From: Amphimedon queenslandica
Lineage: Eukaryota; Porifera; Demospongiae; Haplosclerida; Niphatidae
Assembly (NCBI RefSeq): GCF_000090795.2
Contig: NW_003546444.1
Location: forward strand, 17,640-69,362
Direction of reading: 5' to 3'
DNA: 51,723 bases
In this document: positions 12,835-21,924 of the stretch, in pieces
Layout of the letters: every line of letters begins with the position of its first letter
Position numbering within the stretch: the stretch's first letter is position 1
Program-made: the position numbers and the translations under genes
Notes under the pieces: generated by a model
What the model was told of the DNA's origin: nothing
The model's input: the letters and a program-made list of their open reading frames with translations, nothing else
Database searches by the model: none

Positions 12835-15800
12835 TTATACATGTATTGGGAAACAAGTTTGCAGAAGTAGATCCTGTTCAAGGAACTTTGGTGGCTGCCT
12901 ACATGTGCTTACAGTATAAGCTTGTTGTATCTTGAAAGGTGAAAGGTCATAGGAAGGAGTTTCACCCAAGGCCAGTTCACTCAATATCTTCCCAACAATT
13001 GGAGCTAACTTAAAACCATGACCTGTAGGTGAGTATATATTTAATAGATGTACAATACACACTTGTATGTGGATGCTTGATCTTAGAACAATATATTACG
13101 TTGTAAGTGAATAAAAATTATTATTATTTATTTGACCTGAAAAACCAGCTCCAATTATGATGTTAGGGTAATTTGGATGGTAATCGAGAAATGGATCATA
13201 ATTAGACTAAAAAGAAATAAATGAGAAGAGAAGAGAATGATGAAGCATATATTGAAATATGTTATAAGTCACATACAGTTTGTGTCCATATGCAAAATTC
13301 ATGAATGGCTGGTTTAGTGTGATCTACTCCTTTAAAGTGCTCTTTAATGAACTGAGATACAACAGGCAGGCCAACACTAGTAGGATTAACATCCCTGGCA
13401 TCAGGATCAATCTCTTCATAAGTGTGTGGACATACCTATAAGGATTACGTGAAGAGAATATCAGTTCAACCTTTCCACAATTGAATCAACCATGCATAAT
13501 TATAGTCATAAAAGCAGGTGCCATTTTTAAAGACAGACAGACAATAGTAGTACCTAGTAGTCCTTGCCTATGCAAAGCTGGGCAAGGCCAATAAAAATAA
13601 TATTGTATAATAGTTATAGTTCAAAGACTTTAAAGTACACTTGATATACATGTAAAGGGTAAATGGCATATTTTATTCTGAGGTAAATGACATTATTTTT
13701 AAATGACATACTTTTAATAGATCAGGATATTCAAACACAGGTAGTCCATATGTGTGACCATCTCCACTGATACCAACAAAAACTGGGAAAACATCAGCAG
13801 AGAAATGCTTTGGATTTTCCGTCCTCCAGTAAAAAACTTCAGCTTTGTGAACCTGATAAAAAATAAAGGTAATAATTGTCTTAAATTTATCAAATGCATG
13901 TACTGATATCACTGCTACTGCAAGATAAGGACACATAAAGTTAAGGCCCCCATACTGATATCACTGCTACTGCAAGATAAGGACACATAAAGTTAAGGCC
14001 CCCGTGATATCACTGCTACTGCAAGATAAGGACACATAAAGTTAAGGCCACCATACTGATATCACTACTATGGCAAGATAAGGACACATAAAGTTAAGGC
14101 CCCCATACTGATATCACTGCTACTGCAAGATAAGGACACATAAAGTTAAGACCACCATACTGATATCACTACTACGGCAAGATAAGGACACATAAAGTTA
14201 AGGCCCCCATACTGATATCACTGCTACGGCAAGATAAGGACACATAAAGTTAAGGCCCCCATACTGATATCACTGCTACGGCAAAATAAGGACACATAAA
14301 GTTAAGGCCACCATACTGATATCACTACTATGGCAAGATAAGGACACATAAAGTTAAGGCCCCCATACTGATATCACTACTATGGCAAGATAAGGACACA
14401 TAAAGTTAAGGCCCCCATACTGATATCACTGCTACTGCAAGATAAGGACACATAAAGTTAAGGCCCCCATACTGATATCACTGCTACTGCAAGATAAGGA
14501 CACATAAAGTTAAGGCCCCCATACTGATATCACTACTATGGCAAGATAACGACACATAAAGTTAAGGCCCCCATACTGATATCACTGCTACTGCAAGATA
14601 AGGACACATAAAGTTAAGGCCACCATACTGATATCACTGCTACTGCAAGATAAGGACACATAAAGTTAAGGCCCCCATACTGATATCACTGCTACTGCAA
14701 GATAAGGACACATAAAGTTAAGGCCCCCATACTGATATCACTGCTACTGCAAAATAAGGACACATAAAGTTAAGGCCCTCATACATGACGCAACTTGTTG
14801 CTAGTAACATTTGTGGGTACTTTGATCTTGTAAGTAACATGTTGCGGAGAATAGAAACATGTTCTATTTTTTGGCAACATGCTCCTTGGTTGGCAGCAAC
14901 AAGTTGCCTTGTGTATGAAGGTCTTTAAATGTACTTCAAAATTCTATTTCAATCAATTTCACTTAAAACCAGGCATTTCTTATTTTATATCAGGTACCAG
15001 AATATAATACTGTATAACGCTTTATTTTGGCGGCACTTTATTTTGGCAATTTTGATGTAAAATTGTAATTGGCGGTTTTTAATTTGACGATTTTTGTGTA
15101 CACACGTGCATTACTGAGCATGCACATTAATGATTGGCGGTTTTAATATTGGCGATTCTGCTTGCAAACTGCCAATCGCCAAAATAAAACTCCGCCAAAT
15201 TAAAGCGTTATATGGTATAATGCTGGTACCAAGAGTTTGATGCTACTATTAAGAGTGGATAAATCCTAAATAATTATCCACTCTTGCCATTATGTGTAAT
15301 AGTATATCCAAGCTCTGGTGACAATGTGATAAGTAGCAGCATTCATAGTTATGGCAAGACGTGTAACTACAGGAAGTGGACCCACGATGCCATTGTTCAA
15401 ACTTCCAGTATAAAAGGTCACTTGAAATTTAGCAATGCCATCGCTTCTCGGCCTACTGGCTAAGATCAAGTAGAAATAACTGTTCTTTTGAGTTTAATCG
15501 CTCAAACTCTGCCCACTGGGTGGAAAGACGATTGCTCTATTTCTTTTCACACTGATAGTGCTCAAGGCTTGCTTTGACCTATCGTGGGATCACACCTGTA
15601 TTGCACTACAGCAGGGAGTGGTCCCTTTTTATTACATTTAATATCAAAAGCAATGAATACATGGCACATCCAAAAAATTGCAAAAGTAAAGAATTCTCTC
15701 CTTTTCATTTTTGACTCAACTTGGCCAAAACCCCTGTACTAGGTCCTCAAAAGTCTGGTAAGCATAGGAGTGAGTTCTTTTTCCCGGTATAGCAAGGCTA

Positions 15801-16248
15801 CAAAAGTCGTGGCAGCCATTTCATTTTTGGGTTGAATCCTACTTAGTAATGCTACTGCAATAACTTTCGAAATCTGTAAAAGTCTAATTTTGATTAGGAT
15901 CTGCTCAAACTTGCGGCACAATATATGTATTTTTAAATAAAATAGATAATTTTTTTCAAGCAATTTTAAAGATACCCTGTATAGTACATATATGGTATTT
16001 TGTCAAAATTTGGAACAATTTCAAATGCATACTGTTTCAGGATCTCTCCCTCTTACTTTTAAAGGTAGTTCAATTCCAGTATATTGCAATACTTTGTTAG
16101 TCCATGGTCCAGTGGTTAGTATCAGTTTCTTAGTATTGAACTGAGTCCCACTGCCAGTGAGTATAGTGATGGTATCATCATCATTATTGATTATACCAGT
16201 CACTTGATGATTATCAAGCAACTCACCACCATTTTGTATGAATAAATC

Positions 16249-16283
<35 letters not shown>

Positions 16284-17181
16284 GGAAGGGAAATTTATAT
16301 AAAGGCTGATAGAGCCCTCCCTCTTTTACTTGTAAAGTATCAACAGCTTTAGAGGCTCTCAATATTCCTCCATCTTCTTCAGACACACACAAGTACTCAT
16401 CAGGTAACTTCAACTGATCCTTATATTCATCATTAACTTCTTTAGCTCTCATAACTCGATGAGACACTCCATTGTCCTCCATTGATTTGATGTAGTCTTG
16501 GATTCTTTTCCTCGAGTTGGAAGCAGATTTTTCCGGACCAAAAACAATTATTCCGGTTTTACTAAAAAATTAAATATTTTCCTAATACCGCTAGCTGAAT
16601 TTTTACTGTAATTTAACTGAAAAACTATAATTTGATTTGGCATTTAAGATAAAACTAAATACCTTAGAGGTACTTCTAAATCATGGGTACTATCAATTAC
16701 TATTTTTGCCATTGAAATAAAATTAATACATGTAGTTAATTAATTATAACACTAAATCAACAATAAATATAAAATAATATAATCACAATTTTTAGTATCA
16801 ACAAAATCTACTTAAGAGTTAAATCGCAATGCTTGTACATGTAATCAATATCAAAATCAATATCAGTGTTAACTTACTGATACAACTGCTTCCCTGATTC
16901 TTTCTCAATGTCCGACCACAGTTTAAAAGCTTCGTCCATCATTTTAACATAATAGCTTTGATGATAAGCTCTCCTAGTGATACGGGACCCTCCATGAGAA
17001 CTACCTCTTGTATGTCCTCTGTCAAACTAAAAAATATTAATTATTAATCACAAGATCATAAGGGTATTCTCTTGAAACAGACCTGCTCCAGGAGCAGCAC
17101 TTTTTTGCCGGTTTTTGAAGCTAGGTGGTATCCTGTAGCACTTCCTTCAACGCCAGCACCAATAATAATCACATCATACAT
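12835..17181 (-). CDS. PIPOX-like: PIPOX-like sarcosine oxidase, tandem copy 3 (mosaic)
   Basis: Eight exons: 17083-17181, 16878-17026, 16330-16561, 16057-16248, 13712-13852, 13277-13435, 13137-13206, 12835-13022 (TAA 12835-12837). This copy has a clear start, ATG at 17181, giving [18 protein letters not shown] directly at the FAD motif with no Pro-rich leader. Exons 2, 4, 8 and the 3' two-thirds of exon 3 are nearly identical to copies 1 and 2. Exons 1, 5, 6, 7 and the 5' part of exon 3 are diverged (for example [30 protein letters not shown]). The predicted flavin Cys sits in EFCIWTQT. The C-terminal tail matches copy 2 apart from F for Y in CFPIHV. Intron 4 is about 2.2 kb, far longer than in the sister genes, and contains the VNTR, two foldback elements and the U2-like RNA gene. 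All junctions stay in frame, so the gene appears functional. Confidence 0.87.
13898..14783. repeat. 52-bp VNTR, about 17 copies
   Basis: Head-to-tail repeat of a unit containing CTGATATCACTGCTAC, GCAAGATAAGGACACA and TAAAGTTAAGGCCCCCATA. Most units are 52 bp; one near 14003 is about 49 bp. Variants (CTACTGC, CTACGGC, CTATGGC; GCCCCC versus GCCACC) are interspersed, suggesting higher-order duplication. It lies in intron 4 of PIPOX copy 3, starting 46 bp from exon 5. Many units have stops in all frames, so it is unlikely to be coding. Confidence 0.95.
14779..14924. repeat. Small foldback MITE-like element
   Basis: About 145 bp with opposing ends: left GCAACTTGTTGCTAG near 14792, right GCAGCAACAAGTTGC near 14895. 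Both are framed by CATACA/TGTATG words. No coding capacity. Confidence 0.6.
15009..15217. repeat. Foldback MITE, TACYRTATAACGC termini
   Basis: Left terminus TACTGTATAACGCTTTAT with TTGGCGG; right terminus on the opposite strand TACCATATAACGCTTTAA with TTGGCGG. The interior is AT-rich with repeated GGCGG/CCGCC words and a central ACACGTGCATT. It resembles other TACCGTATA-type elements in the window (27277-27497, 45805-46014). Confidence 0.75.
15409..15416 (+). promoter_or_regulatory. TATA box upstream of the U2-like RNA
   Basis: TATAAAAG begins 31 bp before the predicted RNA 5' end at 15440. In animal snRNA genes, TATA presence together with a PSE helps decide between RNA polymerase II and III. 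I could not identify a PSE because the sponge consensus is not known to me. This is a position-based inference. Confidence 0.5.
15440..15625 (+). ncRNA. U2-like spliceosomal snRNA with altered branch-site recognition sequence
   Basis: About 186 nt, close to the usual 187-190 nt of U2. The 5' part matches canonical U2: ATCGCTTCTCGGCC, then TGGCTAAGATCAAG, then CTGTTCTT. Stem-loop IIa is kept by compensatory pairing (TTTGAG/CTCAAA around TTTAATCG). Stem III can form from GATAG 15554-15558 with CTATC 15579-15583. Stem IV closes with GGGATCAC 15586-15593 and GTGGTCCC 15618-15625, with loop TATTGCACTA resembling the U2 loop TATTGCAGTA. The GTAGTA element, essentially invariant in U2 and pairing with the intron branch site, is replaced by AGAAATAA (15472-15479). 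The Sm-type site (ATTTCTTTT, about 15539) is imperfect. The gene lies antisense in PIPOX copy 3 intron 4. Alternatives are a decayed U2 pseudogene or a specialised variant. Confidence 0.75.
15626..15630 (+). terminator. T-run directly after the U2-like RNA
   Basis: Five T residues follow the closing stem of the RNA immediately. T4+ is the RNA polymerase III stop signal. Together with the TATA box this raises the possibility of Pol III transcription, which would be unusual for U2. In AT-rich DNA such a run can also occur by chance. Confidence 0.35.
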
Positions 17182-17997
17182 CTTATTCCTGCTCGATTGC
17201 TGCTTTTAGCTCTAATAGTGCTGACTGCTGAGATTATTTTGTGATGGAAACCACACCTATCTACACTCAAATAATTAGCTCAAGGACAATAGACCTATTA
17301 ATTCTTGTCTATTATGAGATTGTTCTGTGATCTATATAAAAATGAGGTTTTGTGTATAGTAAATAGTTTATGTAATAAAGAACAGCTTGAAAATTTAGTT
17401 GCATGACTAATACAATAGAACTATCAACTAGCTACATGCTTGCTATAGCCTTTTATTAGATATACATCATACATGTTCACAAAACAATTAACATTAATTT
17501 CTCTTAAAAGGCTGTGGACATTAGCTAAATAGTGTACCCAGTCCAAAATTAGTTATTGTAATGAGTTTAAATAACATAAAGACCATATGTGCATACATGC
17601 TTTAGCAGAGTGTATTATGTCAACAATAACCACCTGACCATGCAGTTGTTGCGAGGCAGCAGTAGCAAGCAACATGTGGTACAAGCAATTATCAAGTTGT
17701 TTTAAAGTTTTTCCAAACAATTAAACCCAATGCTACAAGATACTACATTCATGTACAGTACTGCATGTAGATCTACTTGCATGCATGCATGACAATTCTC
17801 ATGCAGCTAGATATAACTATCAGCAGTGGAAATGCAGCGCACTATAATAATATCAGATACTTTAGTTTAAAAATAATTCTTAAATTAAAAAATCAGTAAT
17901 TAGCATCACAAATTAATCTATAACTAAGCTACAATTCAAACTAAAGGATACAAAACTATTCAGTCACTACAAAAAGTCCCTGTATTGAAATCAGTCT
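17182..17997. other. Intergenic spacer, PIPOX copy 3 promoter side
   Basis: AT-rich spacer between the PIPOX copy 3 start and the stop codon of the first secreted Cys-rich gene. It should contain the promoter of PIPOX copy 3, but I see no clear TATA box at a plausible distance. Words such as TGCATGCATGCAT near 17780 are low complexity. No gene seen. Confidence 0.6.
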
Positions 17998-18846
17998 TTA
18001 TTCTTCAAAAGCATGATCAGTGAATTGAAATTCATCAGAATTATTCATGGGATCATTCCACTCCTGAGGCTCTTCCTCTTGCTTTGCTTGTTCCCATTTC
18101 TTCTTAGCAGCAAGGTATTGACGATAATAATAATCACTCGTTGAGGCAACTCGATTCTTAATTGTAGCTGTAGTGTGAAAGTAGTCATCATAACACGAAA
18201 CAATAATCTCATTGTCTTCACTGCCCTGTGTCATACCACCATCATGTCCTTTAGCTTCGCACCATTTGCAAGCAGCATTGAAGCAATCAGAGCTTGCACT
18301 TTTGCTTGGATCGTCGCATTTGGAATTATGTAAAACCAAACTATTTACTGCAACTCGTTTTTGTTTCACTGCATCAAAGCAGGCAATTTTAGCATGAGTG
18401 GCTGAATCACTATATGCGAAACCAGAAGAGGAGCGACCATTCATATTCTGGCAGTATCTGTGGATTGCCAGCAAGCAATCCCCTGACTGAAGTTTTTCAA
18501 GATCATCACAACCACGAACTTCGCTATGAAGTGAGCTCATTTCAACTTCAACCTTAGACGTGGCCTTAATACAGGAGAAAGAGACCTCATTTGTATCCTC
18601 TTTTATTTCTCTCATGACTCCAGTGGTTGAGGTACTAAGCTTACCAACAAATGCATACTGAACGTTAGAGCAATAACGATCAAAAACATTTGTGCACTTT
18701 GTTAAACGACTCTCAGAGGCTTTACGGCAGTTCCTGTAGAGACGATACAAGGTTCCCTTGGGAGTTTCATAGCACTGTGTTTCATCAATAGCTGCATAGC
18801 AACTCACAATAGCCCCAGCTAAAAGGATGATAACGATTTTCTGCAT
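17998..18846 (-). CDS. Secreted cysteine-rich three-repeat protein, paralogue 1
   Basis: Single coding exon of 282 aa starting ATG 18846. The first about 19 residues (MQKIVIILLAGAIVSCYA) form a signal peptide, so the product is probably secreted. The mature part holds three related modules of about 40-55 aa with the pattern C-x4-6-[YW]-C ... G ... [SA]-C: TKCTNVFDRYCSN...VSFSC, GDCLLAIHRYCQN...AKIAC, SDCFNAACKWCEAKGHDGG...IIVSC. It ends in a charged acidic tail rich in Glu/Gln, preceded by YYYRQYLAAKKKWEQA. The family is not one I recognise. Two paralogues are nearby (19925-20755, 29066-29776). A 3' splice-site-like CCCTGTAG abuts the ATG and a donor-like AAAGGTAAAA lies upstream, implying a non-coding leader exon under the TATA box at 18977-18984. 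Confidence 0.82.
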   Translation of the reverse strand: MQKIVIILLAGAIVSCYAAIDETQCYETPKGTLYRLYRNCRKASESRLTKCTNVFDRYCSNVQYAFVGKLSTSTTGVMREIKEDTNEVSFSCIKATSKVEVEMSSLHSEVRGCDDLEKLQSGDCLLAIHRYCQNMNGRSSSGFAYSDSATHAKIACFDAVKQKRVAVNSLVLHNSKCDDPSKSASSDCFNAACKWCEAKGHDGGMTQGSEDNEIIVSCYDDYFHTTATIKNRVASTSDYYYRQYLAAKKKWEQAKQEEEPQEWNDPMNNSDEFQFTDHAFEE

Positions 18847-19924
18847 CTACAGGGAAGATGTCGTGTGTTTGTATACAGAAGAAGAAATTTTACCTTTTCT
18901 CTAAAGTGTCTTCAGTATAGATATACAGTCTTAATTTCTCTATCTTTCCTTATCTTGCTGGAGTTTAACATGCTTCCTTTTATAAAAATGCAGTGGTCTA
19001 ATTATTATAAAAGTATACAAGTCCCGTTAGTCTTAACTTTCAATACAAACGATGACAGATAGTGACAGATGTACAACTGCATGTTACCATTATACATACA
19101 TTTCATTAAACTTTTGAAAGGTTTTGGGACTAAATACAAGCTAGGCCACTTAATTGCTAAATATGGAAGACAGACTTCATACTATATAGTCCACATATAG
19201 TACTGTTACACTAGACTGCTGGGCACGAATGCCAAGATTACTACTCCTACATGCCAAAATTATGTTAGAATGAGGCTTGAAAGGCCTCTGATTATAGCAG
19301 TTAGGCATTTTCTATCATGTAGGAGTCAGTCTTTCCATTAGCATTTTAAGTGAATATGCACCTGCGTGCATTCTCAATCATTACTGGTGACAATATTTAT
19401 ATTATCTACAATAGATCATCATTAGTTAAGCTATCCCACACACAACAGTAACTAACAAAGAATGTACACTATACATATATGGACAACTTGTCATTATGAT
19501 GGTATGTATGCATGTATCTATAATTGATTAGTATGTGAATATTTATTTTCACTTATAGTTGTCAGCATAGAACTACCAAGGTGTAGATTGAATACTGCAC
19601 CTTTTATGTGTAATTTCATACACATTCTGCATACAGTGAAGTAAGGATCTTCTTTCCTCCAATCTCTCTTCACTCTTATGCTTCAATTGTATTACTACAA
19701 TACTGAGTTATTTTTGATTAACGCCTTATTTGCATGTTTATTACAACAAGGATTCTTAAACTTTCAATGTTTTTTTTAAAAAACTGTCTTATAAAAACAA
19801 AATGACAAAAGACACAATTAAGCAGCAAATACTACGAAAAAAGAAAACTGAGAATCTAAAAATCAAAAACTAATGAATGAATGAATGACAAAGCAAAAAT
19901 GATAAAGAAGTTCTTTTGAAATCT
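18847..19924. other. Spacer with the leader exon of Cys-rich paralogue 1
   Basis: The part next to 18846 contains the proposed leader intron, non-coding exon and TATA box of paralogue 1. Further right, 19200-19345 has opposed words (ACTCCTACATG, then CATGTAGGAGT about 80 bp later), suggesting a small decayed foldback repeat. A GAATGAATGAATGA run lies near 19874. No coding gene seen. Confidence 0.55.
18977..18984 (-). promoter_or_regulatory. TATA box of Cys-rich paralogue 1
   Basis: TATAAAAG followed by GAAG on the minus strand, 138 bp from the ATG. The same word occurs upstream of paralogue 2 and (as TATAAAAG then ACAC) paralogue 3 at similar distances. It is the best supported core promoter in the window. 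Confidence 0.7.
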
Positions 19925-20755
19925 TTATTCTTCCCTGATGTCACTCCTGAATTGATAGGGCCCCTCATTCTCCCCATACTCCTCCTCATTAGCCAGCTCG
20001 TACTGCCTTGCTTGCTCATACCTCCTCTTGGCTGCGAGATACTGACGATAGTAATAAGAACTTTGACTCAGGGCACTCTTGACTTGGACATATTTATGGA
20101 AGTTGTCTTTGTAGCATGCAACAATCATAGAAGAGCCTTCAATGCCCTGTGTAATGCCACCATCATGTCCTTTACCCTCACACCACTTGCAAGCAGCATT
20201 GAAACAATCAGAACTTGCAGCATCGCTCAAATCATTGCAGTTAGAGTTTAACGAAGACATATCGCTTGGAGAAACTGTTCCTTGCTCAACGGAATTAAAG
20301 CAAACAGTATGTGCACGACTAGCAGAAGTTAAATATATATATCCAGCACTTCTGCTTCCAAGCATTCTTTGGCAATACTCTCTTGTAGCTTTTAAGCATT
20401 CTTTTGACTGGATGTCATCAAAGCTGTTACATCCAGTAAGATCACTCAACTTAACTTCATTTTTAGACTGTGTAGTTATACAGGAGATAAATATTTCGTT
20501 TGTGTTGGCCTTCACACCTCTCATTATCCCAGAAGTGGCTGTAGGAAGTTTGCCAAAAAAAGCATACGTAACGTCAGAGCAATAGCGATCGACTACATTC
20601 ATGCATCTTGTTGAACGACTGTCTGTGGCTTTGCGACAGTTCCTGTAAAGGCTATACAGGTTGCCACTTGGAGGTTCGTAACACTGGGATTCATCAATAG
20701 TAGCATTGGTGCCTATAAAGACTGCAGCCAAAAAGAAGAGAACTACTTTCTGCAT
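19925..20755 (-). CDS. Secreted cysteine-rich three-repeat protein, paralogue 2
   Basis: Single coding exon of 276 aa, ATG at 20755. Signal peptide MQKVVLFFLAAVFIGTNA, then the same three cysteine modules as paralogue 1: TRCMNVVDRYCSDV...IFISC, KECLKATREYCQRM...HTVC, SDCFNAACKWCEGKGHDGG...MIVAC. The third module is the most conserved (identical SDCFNAACKWCE). The C-terminal YYYRQYLAAKRRYEQA and an acidic tail match paralogue 1. The function is unknown; an extracellular role follows from the signal peptide only. The ATG is preceded by TTTCATATAG, an acceptor-like sequence, and by a pyrimidine-rich run (GA repeat on the + strand at 20768-20806). The donor CAAAGGTATGAG lies about 100 bp further upstream. 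Confidence 0.82.
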   Translation of the reverse strand: MQKVVLFFLAAVFIGTNATIDESQCYEPPSGNLYSLYRNCRKATDSRSTRCMNVVDRYCSDVTYAFFGKLPTATSGIMRGVKANTNEIFISCITTQSKNEVKLSDLTGCNSFDDIQSKECLKATREYCQRMLGSRSAGYIYLTSASRAHTVCFNSVEQGTVSPSDMSSLNSNCNDLSDAASSDCFNAACKWCEGKGHDGGITQGIEGSSMIVACYKDNFHKYVQVKSALSQSSYYYRQYLAAKRRYEQARQYELANEEEYGENEGPYQFRSDIREE

Positions 20756-20945
20756 CTATATGAAAGCAAGAGAGAGAGAGAGAAAGAGAAAGAGAGAGAG
20801 AGAGAGCAAAAATAAAACTTTGCCTGCAAGTAAGCTCATACCTTTGATAATTCTTTGACAAAGAACAAAAGGTTACAGCTAAAAGTCGATTAAGTTCTTT
20901 TCTTTTCCTCTTCAGCTGCTGTGTTTTGGCTCAGAGTTTGGCTTC

Positions 20946-20953
20946 CTTTTATA
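20946..20953 (-). promoter_or_regulatory. TATA box of Cys-rich paralogue 2
   Basis: GGCTATAAAAGGAAG on the minus strand, 198 bp upstream of the ATG with a proposed leader exon and intron between. GGCTATAAAAG is shared exactly with paralogue 3. Confidence 0.7.
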
Positions 20954-21270
20954 GCCAGAGGACCCTTGATCGCATTCCTATCATGCTTAGCTGAAATTCT
21001 AATTCTTGCAATGATTCTTAATAACAGAATATTCAATTAAAGCCACATCCTACATCAAGCTGCACATTGATACTATGCAATGCAATGCTCACCCACACAT
21101 GTACAAATACATGCACTATAGGCTGCACATGCAGAACACATGCAACATGAGTAGGCAGCTCAGTATGTTGCATTATAAAATAATGGAGTAACATTTCATA
21201 GTAATCTTGATCTACTCAAGTATATTATAATTAAGTTATATTATACAATAAAAACTACATAGGTTCACAT

Positions 21271-21434
21271 CTATATTAAGATTTCTGACCTTCTGGCTGT
21301 GTATCAATTGATTCCATGGAGATTTTAGTGGTACAGATAAGCAAAAGGTCATATATGACCTTTTGCTTGTGCGTAGCATTAAAACTTCCATGGAACCAAC
21401 TTATACACAGCCAGAAAGTCAGAAACCTTAATAT
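21271..21434. repeat. Near-perfect foldback element with central palindrome
   Basis: Arms of about 65 bp: left has TTTCTGACCTTCTGGCTGTG and TTCCATGGA, right has TCCATGGAA and CACAGCCAGAAAGTCAGAAA. They meet at a palindrome, 21338-21363, centred on GGTCATATATGACC. The whole would form a long hairpin. It looks like a MITE of a single-hairpin type; no coding content. Confidence 0.8.
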
Positions 21435-21731
21435 GCTTCTTGATAAAGTCATGTACTTATAACTGCATACCCTCCGAACCTCATCTCAATTTAAAACATG
21501 TTCAGTCCTGGGGGCTACATAATGCATTGAAGAAATACTAAGCCTTTACGAAGTATAGGAGATCCTTCTAATTAAAGCCTGTGTGATGCGTATACGAATG
21601 ATGATAGGAAATAGAAGCCTTGGCTTGTTTATGTAGTAGAGAGTGTTGCTCCAAAAGCAAAAGTTAAACTCACAAAATTACCAAAACGCAACAGGTATGG
21701 ATGGATGCAGTCTTCTAACAGAGTAAAATTT

Positions 21732-21924
21732 GTATAAGTGGTTTATTTTGAGGGAATTATACTTCGCAAAATCTATTAAATTTGAATTCGCGGGTTTTAA
21801 TTTTGCAAATTCTACGACATGTACTGTTAATAAATAGATTTTTGCAAATTTTATTTTCCGCAAATCAGGAATCAATCAGCGAAATCTGCAAAATTTGAAA
21901 CCCTAAAAATCCACTTACACGGTA
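21732..21924. repeat. Foldback MITE
   Basis: Left end GTATAAGTGGTTTATTTTGA then GGG, right end CCCTAAAAATCCACTTACAC. The interior is AT-rich with TTTTGCAAATT-like words. No coding content. Confidence 0.55.

Noticed and set aside
13898..14783. CRISPR-like repeat array
   Set aside because: Units are contiguous 52-bp tandem repeats with no unique spacers, in an intron of an animal gene. It is a VNTR.
15440..15625. Canonical U2 snRNA
   Set aside because: The 5' and structural parts match, but the essentially invariant GTAGTA branch-recognition element is absent, so it cannot be called an ordinary U2 gene.
20142..20585. Plus-strand 147-codon frame
   Set aside because: Antisense shadow of the Cys-rich paralogue 2, which has a signal peptide, conserved modules and paralogues.
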